Below, piece after piece: positions 31,608 through 38,368 of a stretch of 38,368 bases of DNA. A model generated the notes under the pieces. That model had not been told where the DNA came from and did not search any database. It saw nothing but the letters and a program-made list of their open reading frames with translations. The stretch's first letter is position 1, and each line of letters opens with the position of its first letter. The stretch comes from a virus. The position numbers and the translations under genes are program-made. The DNA lies in IMG/VR virus record IMGVR_UViG_3300036851_000121, positions 1-38,368 of that record. One strand, written 5' to 3'.

Positions 31608-31636
31608 TTGACACGAGTTTCAAATTGGACTAAGTG
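31608..31636 (+). promoter_or_regulatory. Promoter of packaging operon with operator shared with P21.7
   Basis: TTGACA (31608-31613), 17-bp spacer, weak -10 TAAGTG (31631-31636). GTTTCAAATTGGACTAA (31617-31633) differs at one base from the sequence at the same offset in P21.7. The weak -10 may call for an activator. Confidence 0.65.
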
Positions 31637-31678
31637 AGTCTTGCTCCTCGCTCGCCGTTCAGCCATCCGGCGAGTCTT

Positions 31679-31709
31679 CGGCGGGGGAGCTTGGGCAACT
31701 CTCCCGCCG
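31679..31709 (+). other. Hairpin before gene 31750
   Basis: Eleven-pair stem (one G-U) CGGCGGGGGAG/CTCTCCCGCCG with a 9-nt loop, in the 160-bp leader of the packaging operon. A run of seven A lies about 17 bases later, not a T-run, so it is not a normal terminator on this strand. Confidence 0.5.
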
Positions 31710-31749
31710 ACTACATCGACCGCCTAAAAAAACAACGGAGGGATTTTTT

Positions 31750-32166
31750 ATGAACTGTGCACGTTGCGGCTATGAGCTCTTAGCTACCGAATCGCACGAG
31801 CAAGTAGGACAGACCGGCGCGCGCCAGCATCCGCTCGAACGTTGCTTCGAGCTCGTCGAGGGCGAGCGCAATGTTTTGCGCAGCGTGCTCACCGAGGCCA
31901 ACGAAATGAAAGACCAGGCGCTCGATACGTTGAAAAGAGTTAATGATCCTGAACTTTCGCAAAAGCTCGACGCGGCGCTCAGTGAAAACGAGGAGCTCAA
32001 AAAGCAACTCGCCGCTACTACCGAGGCGGAGGACGCCAGACTTCAAGCGATCGCGAATGAAAACGCAGTCAAGCCACCCGAGGCGCCGCTCGGCAACGTC
32101 GAGGCAGCGGCCGCCGCAATCGTCGACGGCCAGGACACCAAACCAGCCGACGCGCCGCAGTCTTAA
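31750..32166 (+). CDS. Zinc-ribbon/coiled-coil protein, first gene of packaging operon
   Basis: 138 residues; GGAGGG before ATG. CARCGY motif at the N-terminus followed by HPLERCFEL, then a long coiled coil (NEMKDQALDTLKRVNDPELS, QKLDAALSENEELKKQLAAT) and an Ala/Pro-rich tail. Position before the small terminase candidate suggests a packaging accessory or late regulator. No family recognised. Confidence 0.45.
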   Translation: MNCARCGYELLATESHEQVGQTGARQHPLERCFELVEGERNVLRSVLTEANEMKDQALDTLKRVNDPELSQKLDAALSENEELKKQLAATTEAEDARLQAIANENAVKPPEAPLGNVEAAAAAIVDGQDTKPADAPQS

Positions 32167-32175
32167 CCCGCGGCC

Positions 32176-32472
32176 GTGCCGAAAAAGCTTTTTCAAAAAG
32201 GGAACAAGCTAGGCAAGGGCGGCAAGAAACCCGGCGCCGGCCGAAAGTCCCGAAGGCAAAAAGAGCTTGAAGCCTGGACCGAAAAAGCCGCGCGGGATTA
32301 TCTCGCCAAGCACGCTAAGCGAATCATGGAGCGCTATGTGAAAGCCGCCGCAGGTACGAAATCGGTAGCGACCACACGCCACGCCGTCGACAAGATCATT
32401 CCGCCACTGGAAAAAGTGCAGCATAGCGGGAACGTGATCTTTAACAATAATCTCCCGACCGAGACCGATTGA
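32176..32472 (+). CDS. Putative terminase small subunit
   Basis: 98 residues from GTG 32176. Starts with the KGNKLGKGGKKPGAGRKSRR basic motif typical of short phage small-terminase-like proteins, then helices (ELEAWTEKAARDYLAKHAKR) and a short C-terminus. Small terminases recognise the packaging site and load DNA onto TerL. It lies one base before terL. It lacks a standard HTH, so the call relies on position and the basic motif. Confidence 0.55.
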   Translation: MPKKLFQKGNKLGKGGKKPGAGRKSRRQKELEAWTEKAARDYLAKHAKRIMERYVKAAAGTKSVATTRHAVDKIIPPLEKVQHSGNVIFNNNLPTETD

Positions 32473-32473
32473 A

Positions 32474-33943
32474 ATGACCATCCCCGTCAGCAACCTTGCA
32501 ACCGTTACCGACGAAGGCGATCTCAAAATCAGCTACCTCGCAGGACCGACCGCGCTTCGAGCTCACGCCGACCGCTCACGTATTAAAGTATTTTGGGGGC
32601 CGGTCAGATCCGGCAAGAGCTCGGCCGCGTGCTGGCGCGGAATGCAGCGCGCGCGCGTCGCCTCGACGATTTATAACACTTCGCTACGCGGGCTCGTGAT
32701 CCGCGACACCTACACGAACTTGAGAGATTCGACGCTCAAGACGTGGCTCGAATGGTTCCCCGACAAGAGCGCGTGCGGTTACTTTCACAAATCCACGCAG
32801 ACCTACCACCTACGCACGCCCGACGATCGCGAGCACGAGATCATGTTTCGTCACGGCAAAGACGCTGACGACGCGAGCAATTTTCTATCGACCGAATTCG
32901 GCTGGGTTTTACTTGAGGAAGTAGTCCCGGCGTACACCAAGACCGGGCTTGTCTCGCCGGGCATTTCCGAAGACATGCTCGACGCCGTGATCATCCGGCT
33001 CGCTCAGCGCGGGATCTTACGGCCGGAGCTCGACATCACGTGCAACCCGCCGACGCCGCAGCATTGGGTTAACCGCCGGATCTTGGCGCGCAAGCCCGAG
33101 GAGCTCGCGGCCGACGGCATCGCGCACTTTTTCTTTCCCGGCAAAGAGAACGAAATGAACCTTCGGCCGGGCTATTACGACGAGCTCCGCCGGCTACTTA
33201 AAGGCCAGCACACCACGATCGCCCGCTTTGTCGACGGTGAAATCGTCGCGATCTATCCGGGCGTAGCGGTTTATCAGAAAGACTTTTCGACGAAGACCAA
33301 TGTTTCGGACCGGCTGAAATTCGACCCGAGCCGGCCGATCATCAGTTTTTGGGATAACCCACCGACGCCGGCGTGTCTGATCGCCCAGGTCGACCAACGC
33401 GGCCGGCTACTAATCTTGAAGGAATTGCAGGGCGGCTTTATCGATGGCCGCATCATGGAAGCGATCGGACAAAGGGAATTCGCCAAGCTCGTTAAAGCGG
33501 AGCTCGCCGAAAACTTTCGCGGCTACAAGCTCGGCCGCGGCTGGGCCGATCCTTCACTCAAGTCGCCGTCGAACACGGAAACGACGACGCCGCTTCAAAT
33601 CCTTCACGCCGAGGGATTTACGGACATTGGCTTCGGCGCCGTCGACAACGACAGCCGCCAGGAATCAGTACACAGCTTGCTCGGGACGAACTTGTCAGGG
33701 GAGGCCGCGCTGCAAATCTCGCGCTCGGGCTGTCCGCTCTTAATCGAGGGCATGGCCGGCGGCTACGTGTTCGGCACCGGCACCGACGGCAAGAGACTTG
33801 CGGGAAACGGGCCGGTAAAAAATGAATTCTCGCACTTGTGCAACGCGCTAGAATACGGCGTGAGCGGACTGTATCCGCCGATCCGGCCGAACTTCTACAA
33901 ACCGCAACGGGAGCGCCGACCACCGTCGGCGATGTCAGCATGA
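32474..33943 (+). CDS. terL: Terminase large subunit
   Basis: 489 residues. Walker A GPVRSGKS at 42-49, adenine-binding RDTYTNLRDSTLKTWLEWFP, Walker B plus catalytic Glu in WVLLEE (144-149), coupling region CNPPTP, and an RNase H-like nuclease domain starting ISFWDNPPTPACLIAQVDQR. TerL is the ATP-driven motor and endonuclease that fills the capsid through the portal. Length is normal. It is followed by accessory genes and then the portal gene, so the packaging block is complete. Confidence 0.93.
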   Translation: MTIPVSNLATVTDEGDLKISYLAGPTALRAHADRSRIKVFWGPVRSGKSSAACWRGMQRARVASTIYNTSLRGLVIRDTYTNLRDSTLKTWLEWFPDKSACGYFHKSTQTYHLRTPDDREHEIMFRHGKDADDASNFLSTEFGWVLLEEVVPAYTKTGLVSPGISEDMLDAVIIRLAQRGILRPELDITCNPPTPQHWVNRRILARKPEELAADGIAHFFFPGKENEMNLRPGYYDELRRLLKGQHTTIARFVDGEIVAIYPGVAVYQKDFSTKTNVSDRLKFDPSRPIISFWDNPPTPACLIAQVDQRGRLLILKELQGGFIDGRIMEAIGQREFAKLVKAELAENFRGYKLGRGWADPSLKSPSNTETTTPLQILHAEGFTDIGFGAVDNDSRQESVHSLLGTNLSGEAALQISRSGCPLLIEGMAGGYVFGTGTDGKRLAGNGPVKNEFSHLCNALEYGVSGLYPPIRPNFYKPQRERRPPSAMSA

Positions 33944-34359
33944 GCGCAAAGCACAAACTTTTAATTCGATCGATCACGCGCGACCAGAAAGAACAGGACG
34001 CCGCGGATCTACTCACCGGCCAGGCCGTCGTGGAGTTTATCAAGATCATGGAAGGGAAGGCGCCGCTCGCATCGACACAGATCGGCGGCGAGCAAGAGCT
34101 CACCGAACAGCAGCGCGCCCGGCTTCCCTATGTGATCGCCGCCAGGCAACCGTGCCTATTGTGCGCCGGGAAAGCTTACGTCGTTAATCATTGGGCAATA
34201 CCGGCAGCGCTCACCGAAGATCGGCCGGACAATGTGATCTTTTTTGCACTGTGCGAGCTCTGCTTTCGACTGCCGTCGATTCTTCAACTCGTAACGCAAG
34301 AGCTCCTTAGTCGACTGAACGGCGAGCGCGTGAAAAGCCCGCTCCTTTCACCGCAGTAG
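33940..34359 (+). CDS. Zinc-site protein of unknown function
   Basis: 139 residues from ATG 33940, ATGA overlap with terL. Two CxxC pairs (QPCLLCAGKA and ALCELCFRLP) enclose VVNHWAIP, giving a possible zinc-ribbon or HNH-like metal site, but no complete HNH motif is present. The N-terminus is basic and helical. Its coupling to terL suggests a packaging accessory role. Confidence 0.45.
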   Translation: MSAKHKLLIRSITRDQKEQDAADLLTGQAVVEFIKIMEGKAPLASTQIGGEQELTEQQRARLPYVIAARQPCLLCAGKAYVVNHWAIPAALTEDRPDNVIFFALCELCFRLPSILQLVTQELLSRLNGERVKSPLLSPQ

Positions 34360-34371
34360 GAGGAAAAGACG

Positions 34372-34629
34372 ATGGACGAACAAGCACAGACGATACCCCA
34401 AGCGCTCGCCGCCGGAGCCCAGACACCGCCGCCGGCGCAGCGCCCTTCAATCGGCCGCATCGTTCACTATCACATGCAGCGCGGAATCATGCCGGCGATC
34501 ATCACCGCGGTACACAACGACACGTGCGTCAACCTAACGATCTTCGTCGATGCCGAATCGATCGAGATCCGCACCAGCGCAACGCTGGGTGACGAGCTCG
34601 AGCAGTGGAAGTGGCCGGCGCGCGTCTAA
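34372..34629 (+). CDS. Small phage protein
   Basis: 85 residues; AGGAGGAAAAG before ATG. Pro/Ala-rich N-terminus then a beta domain (IGRIVHYHMQRGIMPAIITA, VNLTIFVDAESIEIRTSATL). This GxxVHY...PAiIt.V...CVNLtvF pattern is frequent in phages downstream of terminase or portal genes. No function assigned. Confidence 0.5.
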   Translation: MDEQAQTIPQALAAGAQTPPPAQRPSIGRIVHYHMQRGIMPAIITAVHNDTCVNLTIFVDAESIEIRTSATLGDELEQWKWPARV

Positions 34630-34666
34630 CGTCATGATTGGCGGCGAAATACAGGGGAGGGGACCT

Positions 34667-34972
34667 ATGATGGAAGAAACAAAGCTTTGTTTGCGCGGCG
34701 AAATGGCAAAGCCGTTTCTCAAGTACAAGATCGGCGACAAGATCAAGCTTACCGTCGAGGCCGTGCTTACGAGCGCCGGCCTTGAGCCGGACTATTCAGC
34801 CGAGCCGGTTGGCAAGGGCGAAGATAAAAAGACGCCGAAGCGGCCGGCGTGCGAATTTGTTATCGCCGCAATCAACGGCAAGGGACAGAAGTCCTACGAC
34901 GAGATGGACGCGGGCGAGATGGAGAGCGAGATCCACAAAGTCAAGAACTCGGACGAACAAGAGAGCGAATGA
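34667..34972 (+). CDS. Small phage protein of unknown function
   Basis: 101 residues from ATG 34667, chosen for GGGGAGGGG just upstream; ATG 34634 is an alternative. Beta-rich centre (KYKIGDKIKLTVEAVLTSAG) and a polar C-terminus (DEMDAGEMESEIHKVKNSDE). Stop overlaps the PP-loop gene by four bases. Confidence 0.45.
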   Translation: MMEETKLCLRGEMAKPFLKYKIGDKIKLTVEAVLTSAGLEPDYSAEPVGKGEDKKTPKRPACEFVIAAINGKGQKSYDEMDAGEMESEIHKVKNSDEQESE

Positions 34973-35820
34973 TCTATCACGTCGGCATATCGGGCGGGAA
35001 GGATTCAGGCGCCGCCCTTCTCTTCATGGTTCAAGAGAGCGGCATCGCGCGCGAGCAGATCCGCGCGACGTTTTGCGACACCGGCAATGAAGCGGCCGAG
35101 ACTTACGACCATGTGCGAATGCTTGCCGATCGCGTCCATCCGATCGAATGGATCAAACCCCCGCTGAACTTCTACGAGCTCGCGAAAAAAAAGAAACGCT
35201 TTCCCTCGGTAAAATCTCGCTTTTGCACACAGGAACTAAAACTCAAGCCGACAAAAACTTTCATTGACGAACTGTTAAGAGCGGGCGAGACAGTGATCGC
35301 CGTCAACGGAGTAAGAGGCGAGGAGAGCGAGGCGCGCGCCAAACTCAGCGAGTGGGGCGATCCGGTCGAGAGTTACTTCGGCATCAAAGAATGGAGGCCG
35401 CTTCTGAGATGGAAACTTAACGACGTGATCGCGATCCACCGGCGGTACGGCGTACCGATGAATCCACTCTATTCGATGGGAGCGCAGCGCGTCGGTTGCC
35501 TGCCGTGCATCATGTCGAGAAAGTCGGAGATCCGAAACCTCGCGAAGCGCTGGCCGGAGCGGATCGACTTGTTGCGCCGGCAAGAAAAAAGCGGCGAGCG
35601 CTTTCATAGTTTTTTTGGTCCCGACAAAGTACCGGAGATTCACCGGCGACAAGAGATTGTCACGGCCGGCGGCGAAAAGATAATGGTTGCGTCAATCGAC
35701 GACGTTGTCGCATGGTCGAGAACATCGGACCGACTTCATAACAATTCGCAGTACGCTTTATTTTTTGAGAAAGACGCCGACGCGGAAGTATGCCCGGCAA
35801 CTATGGGGGCATGCGAATGA
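34969..35820 (+). CDS. PAPS-reductase/DndC-like PP-loop protein
   Basis: 283 residues from ATG 34969. PP-loop SGGKDS at 8-13, substrate motif RGEES (116-120), FCTQELK at 85-91, and NPLYSMGAQRVGCLPCI with C177 and C180, which may hold a metal or Fe-S cluster. The family activates with ATP and handles sulphur (PAPS reductase, DndC-type). Phage members are suspected to take part in DNA or tRNA modification or sulphur metabolism. Lying between terL and portal, it could modify DNA before packaging. Activity is not known. Confidence 0.8.
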   Translation: MIYHVGISGGKDSGAALLFMVQESGIAREQIRATFCDTGNEAAETYDHVRMLADRVHPIEWIKPPLNFYELAKKKKRFPSVKSRFCTQELKLKPTKTFIDELLRAGETVIAVNGVRGEESEARAKLSEWGDPVESYFGIKEWRPLLRWKLNDVIAIHRRYGVPMNPLYSMGAQRVGCLPCIMSRKSEIRNLAKRWPERIDLLRRQEKSGERFHSFFGPDKVPEIHRRQEIVTAGGEKIMVASIDDVVAWSRTSDRLHNNSQYALFFEKDADAEVCPATMGACE

Positions 35821-36008
35821 TCGGCGACCCGGAAGTTATTTTTTGGATCATCGCAGCGGCCGCGGCGCTTGTCATCGTCGGTTTTCTCGGGCTCGGCGCC
35901 GTGATCATTTGGGTCATCGAGCTTTCGTTAGAGGAGGGATCAAGCAATGGGACTGATGAGCGGAAAGAAAAAGCTTCCGAGCGCGAACAAGGCCAAGGAA
36001 ATTCTTAA
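35817..36008 (+). CDS. Small membrane protein
   Basis: 63 residues from ATG 35817, ATGA overlap with the PP-loop gene. A single long hydrophobic helix (IIAAAAALVIVGFLGLGAVI) and a charged C-terminal tail (DERKEKASEREQGQ). Overlaps the next small gene by 62 bases in another frame. Function unknown. Confidence 0.45.
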   Translation: MIGDPEVIFWIIAAAAALVIVGFLGLGAVIIWVIELSLEEGSSNGTDERKEKASEREQGQGNS

Positions 36009-36099
36009 AGACGGGACCGTGCGCGGGAAACCGATCACGCCGAAACAGCGCGGGCTAATGGGCGTGATCGCGAGCGGCCGCAAGCCGAAGAAGTATTAG
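35947..36099 (+). CDS. Short phage protein with GKPxTxKQRG motif
   Basis: 50 residues, too short for most gene callers. GAGGGAT upstream of ATG 35947. The C-terminal half RGKPITPKQRGLMGVIASGR is a pattern I recognise from small proteins encoded just before portal genes in many phages. It is very basic. Function unknown. Confidence 0.6.
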   Translation: MGLMSGKKKLPSANKAKEILKDGTVRGKPITPKQRGLMGVIASGRKPKKY

Positions 36100-36114
36100 G
36101 CGAGGGCAACAACC

Positions 36115-38004
36115 ATGCCGATCTTTTACGAACCGCGCGAGCTCGCTTCCCTGCAATCCGGCAAGAAATTCCGTGGCAAGGGCTCGTCCAAAAAAAACGC
36201 GACGCGCACTGACGACAAAAAAGAGGTCGACAAATTTATCATGAAGTGCCGGCTCGACATCGATGCTTCGTGGCGCGCTACCGAAGAGTGGAGGCGCGAG
36301 GCCGAGGAGTCGTACGACTTCGTCGAGAATAACCAATGGGACCCCAAAGACGTTGCCTTCATCAAGAGCGAAAGTCCGACGCGGCCGATCCTAACTTTTA
36401 ACGATATTTTGCCGATCGTTCGCATTCTATCCGGCATCGAGCGCCAGAAAAAGGAAAACTTCAAAATCTGGCCGCGCGAGGGCGGCGACGTGGACAGCGC
36501 GGCGCTACTCACGCAACTGATCGGCTACGTCGACGATGAGAACCTGGGCTTTTATCAGCGCATTCGGAAGTCCAACGACGTGACAATATGCGGGCGCGGC
36601 TACATCAAGACCGACATCACTTACGAAGAGAACGTCAACGGCGACATCACGGTCAAGCGGCGTAATCCCTTCACAATCTTTAACGACGCCATGGCCGAGG
36701 AGTGGGACGGCACCGATCGGAAATGGGTTGGGGAGGGCGAGTGGGTAGACGAAGGGGAAGCAAAAGAACTGTGGCCGGAATTCGCCGAACAGATCAAAGT
36801 AGGGGAGTGGCTTAGCTCGACCACCGGCACCATGCCGGCCAACCTTACCGGCGATCGGCTGGCGAACATCAAGCTCTTTTTGGATCAAGCCACCAAGCGC
36901 GTGCGAATCTTTGACTACTGGTACAAGCAGCGCGATACCGCGACGCTCGTCGTCAATCTCGACACAGGCGACGTGGTCGAGCTCGACGAGGAATTTCGCG
37001 AACTCTATCAAACCATGGCGCCACAGAGCCGCCAATCCTTTAACTTCGTGCGCCGGCCGATCACGACGGTCCGTGTCGCGACGTTCTGCAATTGGCTTTT
37101 ACTTCAAGACAAGGTGAGTCCCTTTGATCATCGCTTTTTTCCGATCACCCCGTATATCGGAATTCAATTCTTGAACGAGCCCAACGGGCTAGTTAAGTAT
37201 TTGAAAGATCCGGCTCGGCTCAAAAATAAAGCGATCTCGCAGGGACTCAACCACTTGAACCGCTCGGCAAATTCCGGCTGGATGAACCACGCCAGCGAGG
37301 GCGCGGCGCCCGGCACGCTGGAAAAATTCGGCTCGGCTCCCGGCGTCGAGATCACCTACAAGTCCATCAAGCCCGAGCAGATCCGGCCGGTTGGACTGTC
37401 CACGGGACACTTTACGCTTGCACAGCTGGGCGCCGATCAAATCAAAAACACTTCGCTTATTAATGCAGAGATCCAAGGGCTCGGCAGTCAGCGAACGATT
37501 TCCGGGAAAGCGATCCAGGCGCGCCAACAGGGCGGGCTCGTCGGCAACGAAGATTTGACCGATAATGCCTTGCTCGGCGATAAACTCGTCGGCGTGCAAC
37601 TGATCTCACTGGTTCAGCAAGTGATCACACCGCTACGAGCCCAGCGCATCGTTGAGAATGTGGCGGTGCGCAACAAGGAATCTCCCATCGCTCAACTCAT
37701 GGCGAGAAAAAAGAACGAGCTCCCCGGTATCATCGATGCAGCGCTCAAGGAGGAATACGACTACATCATCGACAAAGCCGGCGGTTTCTCTTCGGCGCGC
37801 GAGGAGCTCGCGGCCAAGCTTACCGATCTTGCCGGCAAGTGGGCGTCCACCGGCCAACCTGTACCCGTGTCACTCATCAAGGCAACGATCCAACAGCTTG
37901 ATATTCCCGAGGGGCTCGCGGCCGAGATTCAAAACGAAATTGCCGCCATGGCGCAGGGTATTCCGCCCGGCGCAGCGGCCGGCGCTAACGGCGCAGTAAC
38001 GTAA
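36115..38004 (+). CDS. Portal protein, P22-like
   Basis: 629 residues. P22-type portal signature: N-terminal ESYDFVENNQWDPKDVAFIK, RPILTFNDILPIVRILSGIE, RQKKENFKIWPREG, then ICGRGYIKTDITYEENVNGD, WGxxKWVGE-type segment (DGTDRKWVGEGEWV), and the C-terminal helical barrel region (QGLGSQRTISGKAIQARQQG). The dodecameric portal is the DNA channel at one capsid vertex and binds TerL and the adaptor. Length is slightly shorter than P22 gp1. The next structural gene (scaffold) is at the other end of the window. Confidence 0.9.
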   Translation: MPIFYEPRELASLQSGKKFRGKGSSKKNATRTDDKKEVDKFIMKCRLDIDASWRATEEWRREAEESYDFVENNQWDPKDVAFIKSESPTRPILTFNDILPIVRILSGIERQKKENFKIWPREGGDVDSAALLTQLIGYVDDENLGFYQRIRKSNDVTICGRGYIKTDITYEENVNGDITVKRRNPFTIFNDAMAEEWDGTDRKWVGEGEWVDEGEAKELWPEFAEQIKVGEWLSSTTGTMPANLTGDRLANIKLFLDQATKRVRIFDYWYKQRDTATLVVNLDTGDVVELDEEFRELYQTMAPQSRQSFNFVRRPITTVRVATFCNWLLLQDKVSPFDHRFFPITPYIGIQFLNEPNGLVKYLKDPARLKNKAISQGLNHLNRSANSGWMNHASEGAAPGTLEKFGSAPGVEITYKSIKPEQIRPVGLSTGHFTLAQLGADQIKNTSLINAEIQGLGSQRTISGKAIQARQQGGLVGNEDLTDNALLGDKLVGVQLISLVQQVITPLRAQRIVENVAVRNKESPIAQLMARKKNELPGIIDAALKEEYDYIIDKAGGFSSAREELAAKLTDLAGKWASTGQPVPVSLIKATIQQLDIPEGLAAEIQNEIAAMAQGIPPGAAAGANGAVT

Positions 38005-38009
38005 AAATC

Positions 38010-38036
38010 TTTGGGACCTATATCGTTAACTCCCGT
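38010..38036 (-). promoter_or_regulatory. 27-bp dyad site, copy 2, inverted
   Basis: Reverse complement of 1067-1093 with two mismatches (18 identical bases, two changes, seven identical). It lies between portal stop and the ribosome binding site of the 38050 gene. On the circular map the two copies face each other across the repeat. Confidence 0.6.
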
Positions 38037-38049
38037 AGGAGGTTTGAGA

Positions 38050-38349
38050 GTGAATAAAAAAGAGAGGCTAGAAGTTGCAAGAGCACTTAGGGGAAAGTTC
38101 GTTCGCTTTCACGATGATAGCAAGGTGAGTCGGGGTTATCTCGTCACGGGCGTTGATAAAAATGGAATGATTGAGCTTGACGGTTGGGCCGGGCTGTTTG
38201 ATCCGTGTCTATTCGAACGTGTGGATCATCCGCATACGGCCGACGACACGCAGACGTTTTATAACGGCATAGCCGGTACTTCCGCATACAGTCTAACCGC
38301 AAAACTCACACAAACGACCGTGGTCGCTCGGCGCCTAAAGGCTGGCTAA
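38050..38349 (+). CDS. Small phage protein, probably chimeric at its C-terminus
   Basis: 99 residues as written, from GTG 38050 (TAGGAGG eight bases upstream). The first 63 residues look natural: basic helix (NKKERLEVARALRGKFVRFH), then beta strands (GYLVTGVDKNGMIELDGWAG) and LFDPCLFERVDHPH. After that, residues DDTQTFYN are identical in DNA and frame to the beginning of the capsid protein, and the final 28 residues are translation of the 104-bp repeat. The real C-terminus is therefore uncertain. Function unknown; position between portal and scaffold is typical for a small morphogenesis gene. Confidence 0.4.
   Translation: MNKKERLEVARALRGKFVRFHDDSKVSRGYLVTGVDKNGMIELDGWAGLFDPCLFERVDHPHTADDTQTFYNGIAGTSAYSLTAKLTQTTVVARRLKAG
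38241..38265 (+). repeat. 25-bp copy of the capsid gene start
   Basis: Identical to 2234-2258 in the major capsid gene, and in the same reading frame. It abuts the right 104-bp repeat, sharing its last base (c 38265). Confidence 0.85.
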
Positions 38350-38368
38350 ATTGCGCGCCACTCTACCA
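38265..38368 (+). repeat. 104-bp direct repeat, right copy (candidate attR/attP core or assembly overlap)
   Basis: Identical to 905-1008 and ending exactly at the window edge. Together with the 25-bp copy before it, the last 128 bases contain no sequence that is unique in this window. Confidence 0.7.

Noticed and set aside
905-38368. Diversity-generating retroelement template/variable repeat
   Set aside because: The two repeats are identical with no A-specific changes, and there is no reverse transcriptase gene.

Overview
The window holds a bacterial chromosome fragment joined to an almost complete genome of a temperate, podovirus-like phage. The left edge (3-674) is the 3' end of a host radA gene. 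It is followed by the 5' half of a tRNA-Leu(CAA) gene (793-839) whose 3' half is not where it should be. From about 905 everything is phage. G+C is fairly high throughout, and the bacterial host is Gram-negative-like (many phage lipoproteins, two-membrane lysis logic). The radA fragment alone does not let me name a taxon.

Layout. 1119-10402 and on to 17737 is a rightward late operon: scaffold, N4-gp56-type major capsid protein, small head proteins, head-tail adaptor, tail nozzle-like protein, two duplicated fibre-type proteins, three ejection-type proteins (the last 1468 residues), an exported fibre-like protein, and a lysis cassette (coiled-coil exported protein, SleB-type hydrolase, membrane proteins/holin, lipoprotein). 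A good intrinsic terminator closes it at 17766-17808. 17870-20302 is a rightward run of small early genes under a strong promoter. 20193-21725 is the only leftward segment: a Xre-type repressor followed by a coiled-coil protein and a membrane protein. A divergent Cro-like gene (21791) starts the main early operon: N/Q/G-rich lipoprotein, HNH endonuclease, Cas4/RecB-like nuclease, replication initiator-like protein, helicase-loader-like protein, ASCH protein, RusA resolvase and many small unknowns (to 31587). A third promoter (31608) then reads the packaging block: small terminase candidate, large terminase, PAPS-reductase/PP-loop protein, P22-type portal. Portal and scaffold are neighbours only if the phage is closed into a circle, so the linear ends cut the structural cluster in two.

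How it works together. Immunity-type control genes and operators argue for a temperate phage, yet no integrase, transposase or plasmid partition gene is visible. The same 104-bp sequence lies next to the host tRNA fragment (905-1008) and at the very end of the window (38265-38368), as attL/attR would. However, the last 128 bases are made entirely of two sequences found elsewhere in the window, so an assembly or amplification chimera is a serious alternative. The most interesting signals are the disrupted tRNA/structured-RNA junction, a 27-bp dyad site repeated in inverted orientation on both sides of that junction in the circular form, two families of shared operators inside promoters, a repressor-linked two-gene cassette likely expressed in lysogens, a nested duplication in the Cas4-like nuclease gene, and a PAPS-reductase-like gene inside the packaging module.
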